Shown piece after piece: positions 52,958 to 61,504 of a stretch of DNA of 64,000 nucleotides. This stretch comes from Paraflavitalea sp. CAU 1676 (GTDB lineage: Bacteria; Bacteroidota; Bacteroidia; Chitinophagales; Chitinophagaceae): positions 372,001 through 436,000 of the forward strand of contig NZ_JARHUJ010000002.1 in assembly GCF_029223285.1 (NCBI RefSeq). Reading direction: 5' to 3'. The translations under genes were made by a program, and so were the position numbers. Position 1 is the first letter of the stretch, and the number at the start of each line of letters is the position of its first letter. The notes below the pieces were generated by a model. It was not told where the DNA came from. It did no database searches and worked only from the letters and a program-made list of their open reading frames with translations.

Positions 52958-53743
52958 TTATTGAGCATAGGAGAACCGCTTTTGCAGGCTCATAAAGAAT
53001 TTATCCAGCAACAACCCCACGATACCGATGATGATGATCGCAACGAGGATCTTCGCCACGCTGCCACCATTAAACCCTTCTTCCCAAACAAAATACCCCA
53101 GACCGATACCGCCCGAAAGCATTTCGCCGGCAACGATCACCATCCAGGCCACGCCGATCGAGAGCCGCAATCCCGTAAGGATATGCGGCAGGCTGAAGGG
53201 TAATACGATGCGGGTTAAATATTTCCAGGCGGAGAAACCGAATGCTTTGCTCACGTTCTTATGATCCTGTGGGATATGCGAAACGCCAAAAGCGGCATTG
53301 ATCAGCGTGGGCCACAAAGAGCAAATGAAGATCATGAAGATGCTGGCTTTGGGCGAATCCTGGAAGATCGCTAGTCCCAGCGGAAACCAGGCCAGGGGAG
53401 ACACAGGACGCAGCAATTGCACCATAGGATTTATGATGTTCATGACCGCTTTGCTCGAGCCCATGAGGAGTCCGAGTGGAATGGCCACCAGGCTGCCCAG
53501 GCCGAAGCCCGTAGCTACCCGGCCCAGTGAGCTCAGTAATTTGGTGCCGATACCTTTATAGTCAGGGTCGTCCTGGAAGGGATTGTTCATCACTTCCTTA
53601 AACACGGCCCAGGTCATTTTAGGAGAAGGGATCTCATTTTTGGTGAGGCTGGCGATCAGTTCCCAGATGCCGCCCATCAACGCTATGCCTGCAGCGAAGT
53701 AGAGAATAGAGACCAGCGTTTTATAGGAGAATATGCTTTTCAT
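52958..53743 (-). CDS. Nitrate ABC transporter permease (NrtB-like)
   Basis: 261 residues, about six membrane helices. The EAA-loop region reads KNVSKAFGFSAWKYLTRIVLPFSLPHILTGLRLSIGVAWMVIVAGEML, the family signature for taurine/nitrate/sulfonate permeases. GWE-like aromatic spacing before it and GGIGLGYFVWEEGFNGG near the end are also usual. It lies 35 bp upstream of the ATPase gene and 19 bp downstream of the binding protein gene. Confidence 0.95.
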   Translation of the reverse strand: MKSIFSYKTLVSILYFAAGIALMGGIWELIASLTKNEIPSPKMTWAVFKEVMNNPFQDDPDYKGIGTKLLSSLGRVATGFGLGSLVAIPLGLLMGSSKAVMNIINPMVQLLRPVSPLAWFPLGLAIFQDSPKASIFMIFICSLWPTLINAAFGVSHIPQDHKNVSKAFGFSAWKYLTRIVLPFSLPHILTGLRLSIGVAWMVIVAGEMLSGGIGLGYFVWEEGFNGGSVAKILVAIIIIGIVGLLLDKFFMSLQKRFSYAQ

Positions 53744-53762
53744 ACCTGTTGTTTTACGGTGA

Positions 53763-54989
53763 TCATCTTTTGGTGGCTTTTAAATAGGCGCCCACGTTAT
53801 TAGGATCGAATGAAATGTCGTAGTTCGTTTTAAAGGCCTGCATGTCGGGCTGTACCGGAACACTCATTTCTTTGGCTACTTCACTGAACACGTCATCCAG
53901 GATCAGCTTCTCGGCAATCCCTTTGTAGTCTGGGTCGGTCTTCAGCATGCCAAACCGTACATACTGCGCCAGGAACCAGATGCCATGCGACTTGTGCGGC
54001 GTGTTCACCACACCATTGTTGTAAAAGGTCATGTAATCGTCGCGGTATTTTTGAACGCCCAGTTCGCAGCCGATGTCATAAGAACCAGCCAGTCTAGCTT
54101 CTATCACCTGCAGGGGAGCATTCACGTAGTTGGGTTTGGTAAGCCAGCCAGCCGCTTTCTTGCGGTTGCTCATATTGTCGAGCCACTTGCAGGCTTCAAT
54201 AACAGCCTTCATCACTTTCTTGAGGTCTTCTCTATCGGTAGCGGCAAAGTTGGCATTTACGACCAGCGCTTTTTCCGGGTGGTGTTTCCACAGGTCTTGC
54301 GTAGCCAGGTGGGTGAAGCCGATGTTCTGCGCGGCCGCCAGCCCGTTCCAGGGTTCGCCTACGCAATAGCCTTCCATATTGTCAACCCGCATATTCGCTA
54401 CCATCTGCGGAGGAGGGATGGTGATGATGCCTACGGATTTTTGATTGATGCCGGCCGCTGCCATCCAGTAGCGCAGCCATATATCGTGCGTACCGCCAGG
54501 GAAGGTCATAGCGAAGGTCACTTCCTTCCTGCCTTGTACGTTCTTCACGGCCGCCGCCGCCTTGTTCACTTCGCGGAAACCGGTAAGTCCGCAGAAATCT
54601 TTGGAGAGGGTGATAGCCTGACCATTATTGTTAAGCACCATCGCGATCTTCATTTCCGCCCCGGCTTTACCGCCGATGCCGGTGTATACCGAGAAGGGCA
54701 TGGAAAAAAGGCAATGGGCGCCATCGAGTTCGCCATTCAGTATTTTATCGCGCACATTGGCCCAGGAGGCCTCTTTCGATAACTCAACGTCTACGCCATA
54801 CTTGGCAAACAAACCCAGTTCCTTTGCTGCCACCAAAGGGGCGCAGTCGGTGAGGGGAATAAACCCCAGGCGGATCTTACGGGCAGGAGTAGGTAGTTTA
54901 AAAGAACTTACGCCCGAGAATAAGACCACCAGGCCGATGAATAGAATAGTATGTTTTATAATACGGTTCATGTTGTTGCATTTTTTCAT
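53763..54989 (-). CDS. NrtA/CmpA-family nitrate-binding protein
   Basis: 408 residues, first in-frame ATG at 54989; an ATG six codons later (MNRIIKHTILFIGLVVLFSG) is the better signal peptide start. Ligand domain features: IRLGFIPLTDCAPLVAAKELGLFAKYGVDVELSKEASWANVRDKILNGELDGAHCLFSMPF, FPGGTHDIWLRYWMAAAGI, and GYCVGEPWNGLAA are nearly diagnostic of nitrate/bicarbonate-binding NrtA/CmpA proteins. Without a lipobox it is probably soluble in the periplasm or anchored by its uncleaved signal. Expected ligand nitrate given the operon. Confidence 0.95.
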   Translation of the reverse strand: MKKCNNMNRIIKHTILFIGLVVLFSGVSSFKLPTPARKIRLGFIPLTDCAPLVAAKELGLFAKYGVDVELSKEASWANVRDKILNGELDGAHCLFSMPFSVYTGIGGKAGAEMKIAMVLNNNGQAITLSKDFCGLTGFREVNKAAAAVKNVQGRKEVTFAMTFPGGTHDIWLRYWMAAAGINQKSVGIITIPPPQMVANMRVDNMEGYCVGEPWNGLAAAQNIGFTHLATQDLWKHHPEKALVVNANFAATDREDLKKVMKAVIEACKWLDNMSNRKKAAGWLTKPNYVNAPLQVIEARLAGSYDIGCELGVQKYRDDYMTFYNNGVVNTPHKSHGIWFLAQYVRFGMLKTDPDYKGIAEKLILDDVFSEVAKEMSVPVQPDMQAFKTNYDISFDPNNVGAYLKATKR

Positions 54990-55022
54990 CCTGAATCTTG
55001 TTTTCTTCGCAGCAGTGGTTGA

Positions 55023-56612
55023 TTACTGCTTAATGGCTACCGGCTTGGTAAAGAAAAAGTCGGGCCTGATGTTCAGCATCGCGTAAAACCAGGTGCCTGT
55101 GCGGCGATACGTATCAGCCACTGCATCGGTAGTAGCTTGTCCTTTTGCAAAGGCCATGCTGCTGGTAGCTTTCATCACAGAATAACCCAGTTCGATATTG
55201 GTAAACTTGTTCAGGTTGTAATTCAGTAGAAAATCCACTTCTGTGCCGAGGTTTTTGTCGATCACGCTGCCATCGGCTTTCTTCATATCCTTGTTAAGCC
55301 AAAAGCCATGAACATCTACACCGGCACTCCAGGCATTGGCAGTATATTTCAGCTTGCCATACAGGTTCTGCAAACCACCTGCGGGCGAACCGGTACCTAC
55401 GTAGAAATAATCCATATAACCCCAGTGGCGGTGAGGTGTACCATATAAAGGATCAAATCGGTTGTTTTTGCCGGAAGGGTTCACCGCATCATTGCCAGAG
55501 AGAACATCATAACCGGGTCCGATGCTCCATTTGCCTTTTTGATACAGACCGGAGATCGTATAGTGATAGGCATCGAGCGAAACTCCATCGCGGTCCTTGC
55601 CCGATTGCGCATAATACGCAGCCTGCAGGGCGATCTTACCAAAGCCCGAAGCATTGCCGAGGGTATGGTTGATCATCAGTCCATAAGTAAATCGGCTGCT
55701 GGTGCCGCTATAGTCGAACGCATCTTCTTTTCCGGAAGCGGCGAAACGCCGTCCGTAAACGTAACCACCATTGGAGGTTACAGAATCAGTTTTGTATTTG
55801 CCAAAATTGTCGTTGAAGAAAAGAGCAGAGAATTTGGTCTGGTTGAACTTACGGCTGATATACAGGCTCGTAAATGATTTGTAATCCTGGGTCGCAGCAT
55901 TGGTGCTGGGCGGATTGGCGAAAACAGGGGCGCCACTCTTCACGCTGTTGTTGGCAAGGCTGCCGCCAGCAGTAAGTGGTATAAGGCCGGCCGGGGTAGG
56001 CACGAGGGTGCCGGCAGAATTCTTGATATATGCAGGCACATTGCCGGGAACATAGGACGTGCCCGTGGTGCCAAAGGCATCGGTGTTTTGATTAAAGGCA
56101 TAGCCGGCATCTACCTGCCATCCTTTGTGTAGTAATTTTACCAGCACCATGTCATGACGACGGCCCTGTTGCAGCCAATCGAGGTTGCCGATCAGGCGCA
56201 CATCATCATATACCAGTTCCTGGCGGCCGATCTTCACCGATAGCTGATCTACTAATTTGAATTTGATAGTCGTGTCCGCCTTGTTGGCGAGCACAATGTC
56301 GGCCCAGCCTTCATGCAGCATCAGCCGGTTGCCATCGGCATTGGAAATGGACGAAGCATCCTGACCCCATACACGTACATCCTGGATCGAAACGCCAAAG
56401 GTTACGCGATCCCATTTGTAACCGAAATTGAGGCGGGTGCGTTGAGAAGTGAAAACAGCTGTTTTTGACCCTACCGGAACCAGGTTGCCCAGTCCATTAC
56501 GTACCTCGGTGCGGGTACGCAATTGCCCATTCAGGGTAAACTGGCCCCGTGTAACGAGGCTGCATAGGCCCAGACAAACAAAAAGGGTGCATTTTGCAAT
56601 GAAATTCTTCAT
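55023..56612 (-). CDS. Alginate-export-family outer-membrane porin of the nitrate locus
   Basis: 529 residues with signal peptide (LFVCLGLCSLVTRGQ). The sequence FTLNGQLRTRTEVRNGLG, SQRTRLNFGYKWDRVTFGVSIQDVRVWGQD and SVKIGRQELVYDDVRLIGNLDWLQQGRRHDMVLVKL match the AlgE/alginate export domain: an 18-strand type barrel. Here the neighbours are nitrate genes rather than polysaccharide genes, so the likely job is passage of nitrate or nitrite through the outer membrane, inferred from context. It starts 123 bp after the nirD stop, a gap that holds an oddly oriented terminator hairpin. Confidence 0.9.
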   Translation of the reverse strand: MKNFIAKCTLFVCLGLCSLVTRGQFTLNGQLRTRTEVRNGLGNLVPVGSKTAVFTSQRTRLNFGYKWDRVTFGVSIQDVRVWGQDASSISNADGNRLMLHEGWADIVLANKADTTIKFKLVDQLSVKIGRQELVYDDVRLIGNLDWLQQGRRHDMVLVKLLHKGWQVDAGYAFNQNTDAFGTTGTSYVPGNVPAYIKNSAGTLVPTPAGLIPLTAGGSLANNSVKSGAPVFANPPSTNAATQDYKSFTSLYISRKFNQTKFSALFFNDNFGKYKTDSVTSNGGYVYGRRFAASGKEDAFDYSGTSSRFTYGLMINHTLGNASGFGKIALQAAYYAQSGKDRDGVSLDAYHYTISGLYQKGKWSIGPGYDVLSGNDAVNPSGKNNRFDPLYGTPHRHWGYMDYFYVGTGSPAGGLQNLYGKLKYTANAWSAGVDVHGFWLNKDMKKADGSVIDKNLGTEVDFLLNYNLNKFTNIELGYSVMKATSSMAFAKGQATTDAVADTYRRTGTWFYAMLNIRPDFFFTKPVAIKQ

Positions 56613-56654
56613 AGCTTTGTTTTGGTTTTAGATTGTTTGCGATTTAAGATCATT

Positions 56655-56689
56655 GCCCGTGTGCGACGCCAATCTGCACGGGCTTTTTT
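56655..56689 (+). terminator. Plus-strand intrinsic terminator inside a minus-strand operon
   Basis: GCCCGTG (56655-56661) pairs with CACGGGC (56677-56683), followed by six T on the plus strand. No plus-strand gene precedes it; genes on both sides run leftward. On the minus strand it is only a hairpin preceded by A residues, 43 nt upstream of the porin start. Confidence 0.65.
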
Positions 56690-56735
56690 ATTGGTAGCGG
56701 GTCATGTAAGCAGTTAGGTCATGACCCAATAACAA

Positions 56736-57086
56736 TCATTCTTCCACGCCAATGTATACCAGTCCGTTCTCCACTTTCACAGGATAGGTCTTGATCACAT
56801 AGTCATCGCCACTTAAACATTCACCCGAACGCAGCGAGAAGGTTTTCTTGTGAAAAGGACAGGCTACTTTAGGCTCCTCTTCGTGCGAACCGATCATGCC
56901 GCGGCTCAAAGCCATTTGCTGACGGTGCGGACAAAGGTTTTGAGTGGCATACCATTCTTCTCTGCGGGTAAAGTGGAACAAAGCGATCTGTTCGTCTTTG
57001 TACTTCACGCATACACCGCCGTTCTCCGGAACGTCTTCCACGCGGCAGGCGGTAAACCAGGTCATTGTTTGATCGAGTGTGAGCAT
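56736..57086 (-). CDS. nirD: Nitrite reductase small subunit with Rieske centre
   Basis: 116 residues. The Rieske-type fold keeps both ligand pairs: C52-x-H54 (NLCPHRQQ) and C76-x2-H79 (ACPFHKKTF), so unlike some NirD proteins it should hold a [2Fe-2S] centre. TWFTACRVEDVPENGGVCVKY at the front and LRSGECLSGDDYVIKTYPVKVENGLVYIGV at the back are typical NirD. It accompanies the NirB large subunit encoded 156 bp upstream; a strong hairpin lies in that gap. Confidence 0.95.
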   Translation of the reverse strand: MLTLDQTMTWFTACRVEDVPENGGVCVKYKDEQIALFHFTRREEWYATQNLCPHRQQMALSRGMIGSHEEEPKVACPFHKKTFSLRSGECLSGDDYVIKTYPVKVENGLVYIGVEE

Positions 57087-57115
57087 AATTGTAAAGTTTG
57101 GTCAATAAGGGCCTT

Positions 57116-57148
57116 GTACCCGGTCCCGCACAGGTTGCGGGACGGTAC
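57116..57148. repeat. Strong hairpin in the nirB-nirD spacer
   Basis: GTCCCGCA (57123-57130) pairs with TGCGGGAC (57136-57143) around a five-base loop; outside a two-base bulge the pairing continues as GTACC/GGTAC (57116-57120 with 57144-57148). No T-run follows on either strand. It sits 30 bp upstream of the nirD start and may stabilise or process the nirB/nirD mRNA. Confidence 0.7.
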
Positions 57149-57242
57149 TAAGTAGGCTAGCTGGCAATCATTAGAGGAATAATATGTAAAAGCACTGCGG
57201 CAGGAGGGACATCAAAGGAAGCCGCAGGCGATGGCAATCACA

Positions 57243-59744
57243 TTATTTCCATTCAGTGGCTCGTTTCTGACTTCTCATGGGTTGAAATTGAATGGTAGGA
57301 TCTTTTTCTTCCGGTGCGTTGACGAAATGGTTGAAGCGTTTGCGCAGCGCAGGATCATCCACCACCTCTTTCCATTCGCACTTGTAGTTGTCTACCAGTA
57401 ACTGCATTTCTGCTTCCAGTTGATCGGCAATGCCCAGACTGTCATTTATAACCACATTCTTCAGGTAGGAAATGCCGCCTTCCATTTTGTTGAGCCAGGT
57501 GGCTGTTCTTGTCAATGGATCGGCAGTCTTTATATAGAACATGAGAAAACGATCGATGTATTTGAGGCAGGTAGCGCTGTCCACATCGGTAGCCAGCAAC
57601 AACGCATGTTGTGGTTTTGAACCGCCGTTACCGCATACATAAAGGTTCCAGCCCTTCTCGGTAGCAATGATGCCAAAGTCCTTCGACTGTGCTTCGGCAC
57701 ATTCGCGGATACAACCCGACACGGCCGACTTCAATTTATGGGGAGCGCGCAGGCCACGGTACCTTTCTTCGATCTCGATGGCGAAGCTGACGCTGTCGTG
57801 CAAACCGAATCGGCACCAGGTGCTGCCAACGCAACTCTTCACCGTACGCAGGGCCTTGCCATAAGCATGGCCGCTCTCAAAACCAGCCGCGATCAGTTCT
57901 TCCCAGATAGCCGGCAGGTCACTCACGTGTGCACCGAAAAGATCGATACGTTGACCACCGGTGATCTTGGTGTAGAGATTGTATTTCACGGCTACCTGGC
58001 CGATCACGATGAGCTTTTCAGGCGTGATCTCACCGCCCGGAATACGGGGCACTACCGAGTACGTGCCGCCTTTTTGAATATTGGCGAGGTAACGGTCGTT
58101 GGAGTCTTGTGCAGTGGCATTGCCCTTTTGCAGGATCATCTCATTCCACAAGCTGGCAATGATAGAAGCAACCGCAGGCTTACAGGTCTCGCAGCCATCG
58201 CCCTTGCCCAATTTGTCCAGCACAGCGTCGAAGCTCTTCAGTTCGTGCACTTTTACAAGGTCAAACAGCTCCTGGCGGCTATAGGAAAAATGTTCGCACA
58301 AAACATTGCGTACATATTTACCGGTGGCTTTCAATGTATGGTTCACCAGGTCTTTCACCATGGGTACACAACCACCGCAACCCGTACCGGCCTTGGTGCA
58401 TTTCTTCACGGCATCGAGGGTTTCGCATCCTTTCTCGCTCACCGCCTGGCAAATGTCGAGTTTGCTGATGCTTTCGCAGCTGCAAATAAGTGCATCATCA
58501 GGCAGGCTGGTAACACCGGCGCCACCTTCCACAGCACCGCCGCGGGCGCCCAGGATCACATCTTCCGGATTGGGAGGTAAAACGACTTTATTCTTACAGG
58601 TCTGCAACAACATATTGTATTGGTCGGCATCTCCTACGAGGATACCGCCCAGCAAATGCTTGCCGTCCTGACTGATGTTGATTCTTTTGTAAACGCCTTT
58701 GAGGGTGTCTTCCCATACAATGGTGCGACCGTCTTTGTTAGATACAAAGGGATCACCAAAGCTGGCAACATCCACACCGATCAGCTTGAGCTTGGTGCTC
58801 ATGTCAAAACCGGTAAAGGACTTGGCGCCGCCGCAGAGATTGGCAGCTACCACATCGGCCATATCGTAGCCGGGAGCCACGAGGCCATAGATCATGCCTT
58901 TGTGCAAGGCACATTCTCCGATAGCGAATATATAGGGATCGTTTGTTTCGAGATGGTCGTTCACGACGATACCGCCGCGATGTCCTGTTTCCAGACCGCT
59001 GAGCTTAGCCAGCTCATCCCGGGGTTTGATACCCGCAGAGATCACGAGCATATCCACGTCGATCTTCGTGTTGTCGGCAAACTCCATGGCGGTGATGCGG
59101 TCATCACCCAAAATGGCGGTGGTATTGGTGTTGGTGCGAATGTGCAGACCAAGCGATTCAAGTTTGGTGCGAAGCGTGTTGGAACCGGCATCGTCAATCT
59201 GCCGGGGCATGAGACGGGGGGCAAATTCGATCACCTGCGTGTCGGTAATACCCAGGTCGAGCATCGCCTTGGCAGCTTCCAGACCAAGCAGGCCACCGCC
59301 GATCACCGCGCCTTTCCTGGCATGGCGGGCATAATCGGTCATCATCTCCAGGTCCTCGATAGTGCGGTAAATGAATACGCCCTCTTTTTCGACGCCGGGG
59401 ATAGGTGGCACAAAAGCAGCCGATCCGGTAGCAAGCACCAGGTAATCGTAGCTTTCGGTGATACCCTTAAATGAATGTACTGTCTTGTGAACACGGTCGA
59501 TACTTTGAACTGGATCGCCCAGGTGGAGCGCAATACCATTGTCGACATACCATTTGGCAGGAGCGAGTGTCAGTTCGTCTGCTGATTTGCCGGCAAAGTA
59601 TTCGCTGAGGTGCACCCTGTCGTAAGCAGGCCTCATTTCTTCCCCGAATACTACCAGTTCAAAAGACTGGGTCCCTTTCTTGGCGAGCAGTTTTTCGCAA
59701 AACTTGTAGCCCACCATTCCATTACCAATAATGACGATTTTCAT
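57243..59744 (-). CDS. nirB: Assimilatory nitrite reductase large subunit, NAD(P)H-dependent
   Basis: 833 residues, the full length for NirB. The FAD/NAD module opens with VIIGNGMVGYKFCEKLL and has GAVIGGGLLGLEAAKAML; two BFD-type [2Fe-2S] segments follow (LICSCESISKLD with GTGCGGCVP, and a second with GDGCETCKP). The reductase half holds the siroheme/[4Fe-4S] ligands SCVGSTWC (C-x5-C) and SGCIREC (C-x3-C). It reduces nitrite to ammonium with six electrons. The first gene of the leftward nitrate cluster, divergent from cobA, which makes the siroheme precursor. Confidence 0.97.
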   Translation of the reverse strand: MKIVIIGNGMVGYKFCEKLLAKKGTQSFELVVFGEEMRPAYDRVHLSEYFAGKSADELTLAPAKWYVDNGIALHLGDPVQSIDRVHKTVHSFKGITESYDYLVLATGSAAFVPPIPGVEKEGVFIYRTIEDLEMMTDYARHARKGAVIGGGLLGLEAAKAMLDLGITDTQVIEFAPRLMPRQIDDAGSNTLRTKLESLGLHIRTNTNTTAILGDDRITAMEFADNTKIDVDMLVISAGIKPRDELAKLSGLETGHRGGIVVNDHLETNDPYIFAIGECALHKGMIYGLVAPGYDMADVVAANLCGGAKSFTGFDMSTKLKLIGVDVASFGDPFVSNKDGRTIVWEDTLKGVYKRINISQDGKHLLGGILVGDADQYNMLLQTCKNKVVLPPNPEDVILGARGGAVEGGAGVTSLPDDALICSCESISKLDICQAVSEKGCETLDAVKKCTKAGTGCGGCVPMVKDLVNHTLKATGKYVRNVLCEHFSYSRQELFDLVKVHELKSFDAVLDKLGKGDGCETCKPAVASIIASLWNEMILQKGNATAQDSNDRYLANIQKGGTYSVVPRIPGGEITPEKLIVIGQVAVKYNLYTKITGGQRIDLFGAHVSDLPAIWEELIAAGFESGHAYGKALRTVKSCVGSTWCRFGLHDSVSFAIEIEERYRGLRAPHKLKSAVSGCIRECAEAQSKDFGIIATEKGWNLYVCGNGGSKPQHALLLATDVDSATCLKYIDRFLMFYIKTADPLTRTATWLNKMEGGISYLKNVVINDSLGIADQLEAEMQLLVDNYKCEWKEVVDDPALRKRFNHFVNAPEEKDPTIQFQPMRSQKRATEWK

Positions 59745-59935
59745 TGCAGTGCCCTGATTTTAAGTGTTAAATGGCAACTAACAAACAAGCATTAGAAAAA
59801 GATACATATAAGACTATGGCAAGAAATCGTCAAAGAACTATGTGAAATGTGTTACTTATGTCATAAATTTAGGAATAATTAATGATTGATACAAAGAAAA
59901 ATATTTCACGGAACATATAAATAATTAAACGATAT
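59745..59935. promoter_or_regulatory. AT-rich divergent control region of nirB and cobA
   Basis: It separates nirB (leftward) from cobA (rightward) and drives both siroheme-linked transcripts. A short palindrome TTATG/CATAA at 59856-59866 is present; a 7-bp inverted pair GTGAAAT (59842-59848) and ATTTCAC (59903-59909) may be coincidence. TATCTTTT on the minus strand (plus 59798-59805) resembles a -7 box for nirB. A binding site for the Crp/Fnr regulator encoded next door would be expected here, but I cannot identify one with certainty. Confidence 0.4.
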
Positions 59936-60706
59936 ATGTCAATCCCTCAATTAACCCTTGTTGGAGCTGGACCCGGAGATCCGGAATTGATAACCCTGAA
60001 GGCCGTAAAAACCCTTCAGCAGGCTGATGTAATATTATATGATGCCCTCGCCAACGACGCCCTGCTTCAATATGCCCGCCCCGGCGCCATTACCCGATTT
60101 GTAGGCAAAAGATATGGCTGCCACGCCCTTTCTCAACAGGAGATCAACCACCTCATCATAGAAATGGCACAAAGGCACGGGCATGTAGTGCGCCTGAAGG
60201 GCGGTGATCCCTTCGTGTTTGGCCGGGCCCAGGAAGAGATCGAAGCTGCCCGCGCCGTCGGCATCCCGGTAGCCGTAGTGCCCGGCATTTCCAGTGCCCT
60301 GGCCGTACCCGCCAGTCAGATGGTCCCGTTAACCTGTCGCGGTATCAACGAAAGCTTTTGGGTAACTACCGGCACTACCCAATCAGGTGAGATATCTGCC
60401 GATATCAAACTGGCCGCCCAGTCATCCGCCACAGTTATAATATTAATGGCCATGAGCAAGCTCGAAACGATCATGGACATCTTTGCCGCCAACGGAAAGG
60501 CCGAAACGCCCGTCGCCATCATCCAGGAGGGAACCACCACCCGCCAAAAAATGGTAACAGGTACAGTAAGGGACATTGCCTTCAAAGCCCAATATGCGGG
60601 CCTGGGCAATCCGTCCATTATTGTAGTAGGAGAGGTGGTGAGCCTGCAGGCATCCAACATAAAAGCGCAGGTACAGCACGAGCTGCTGCGGGTATCCGCA
60701 AGATGA
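59936..60706 (+). CDS. cobA: Uroporphyrinogen-III C-methyltransferase (SUMT)
   Basis: 256 residues, single-domain SUMT. It methylates uroporphyrinogen III to precorrin-2, the branch toward siroheme. Motifs: VGAGPGDPELITLKAVKTLQQADVILYDAL at the front, VVRLKGGDPFVFGRAQEEIEA, VVPGISSALAVPASQ and GNPSIIVVGEVV near the end. The oxidase/chelatase steps after precorrin-2 are not encoded here. Divergent from nirB, whose product needs siroheme, and 16 bp upstream of the Crp/Fnr gene, with which it forms an operon. Confidence 0.95.
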   Translation: MSIPQLTLVGAGPGDPELITLKAVKTLQQADVILYDALANDALLQYARPGAITRFVGKRYGCHALSQQEINHLIIEMAQRHGHVVRLKGGDPFVFGRAQEEIEAARAVGIPVAVVPGISSALAVPASQMVPLTCRGINESFWVTTGTTQSGEISADIKLAAQSSATVIILMAMSKLETIMDIFAANGKAETPVAIIQEGTTTRQKMVTGTVRDIAFKAQYAGLGNPSIIVVGEVVSLQASNIKAQVQHELLRVSAR

Positions 60707-60722
60707 TTTATCTTCACGGCCT

Positions 60723-61424
60723 ATGAAGCTGGTTAAGACTACTTGTGATCAACAGAGCTGTTTCCTGTGCAAGCGTTGTTTAAAAGAATGGATCCCGGCC
60801 ATCGAGGCCAATAAGAAAAGCTATCAGTTTAAGAAAGGGGAAATCATCTTCCACGAAGGTGAGCCCGTAACCGGCATCTATTTCCTGTACGACGGAAAAG
60901 CCAAAGTGCACAAGAAATGGGGGGAAGAAAAAGAACTCAACATACGTTTTGCCCGCAAAGGCGACATCATCGGTCACCGTGGACTGGGCAAGGAAACCAC
61001 TTACCCCGTATCTGCCACAGCACTCGAAACCTGTACCGTCTGCTTCATCGATCTGGCATTCTTTAAGACCACCCTCAAAGTCAATACCGATTTCACCTAC
61101 GACCTGCTGATGTTTTATGCCGAAGAGCTGCAGGAATCGGAGAAGCGCATGCGCAACCTGGCCCACATGCCGGTAAAAGGCCGCATCGCCTACGCCTTTT
61201 TAATATTAAAGGAGAAGTTTGGCCTCACCCCCGAAGGGTTCATCAATATATCCCTCACCAGGCAGGATATAGCCTCCTATGCCGGTACTACCTACGAAAC
61301 AGTATTTCGGATCGTCACCGAACTCACGCAGTCCAACATCATCACCATCGATAATAAGGACATCACCATCCTCGATGAAGAGGCCCTGCGCCGCATCATG
61401 CAGGAAGCAGAGAACGGCGCCTAG
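60723..61424 (+). CDS. Crp/Fnr-family transcription regulator with FNR-like cysteines
   Basis: 233 residues. Residues about 35-140 form the cyclic-nucleotide-binding-like domain, the C-terminal 80 the HTH domain (ISLTRQDIASYAGTTYETVFRIV, where E-T-V-x-R matches the Crp/Fnr recognition helix). The N-terminus carries C8-x4-C13-x2-C16-x2-C19, and C107 (ETCTVCFID) lines up with FNR's C122 region. Four N-terminal Cys plus a central one is what a [4Fe-4S] FNR sensor needs, though the spacing differs from E. coli FNR. Cotranscribed with cobA and beside the nitrate cluster, so it probably controls nitrate/nitrite genes in response to oxygen or NO. Signal is inferred. Confidence 0.93.
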   Translation: MKLVKTTCDQQSCFLCKRCLKEWIPAIEANKKSYQFKKGEIIFHEGEPVTGIYFLYDGKAKVHKKWGEEKELNIRFARKGDIIGHRGLGKETTYPVSATALETCTVCFIDLAFFKTTLKVNTDFTYDLLMFYAEELQESEKRMRNLAHMPVKGRIAYAFLILKEKFGLTPEGFINISLTRQDIASYAGTTYETVFRIVTELTQSNIITIDNKDITILDEEALRRIMQEAENGA

Positions 61425-61504
61425 TTACCTTGCCTTCATCATCTCATTTGCCCCGCTCGTCTACACATAAACAACGAACGGGAACTTAGCGCTACATTGC
61501 AGCC

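Noticed and set aside
59842-59909. Inverted repeat GTGAAAT...ATTTCAC as a regulator site
   Set aside because: Arms are only 7 bp and 54 bases apart in AT-rich DNA; chance is likely.
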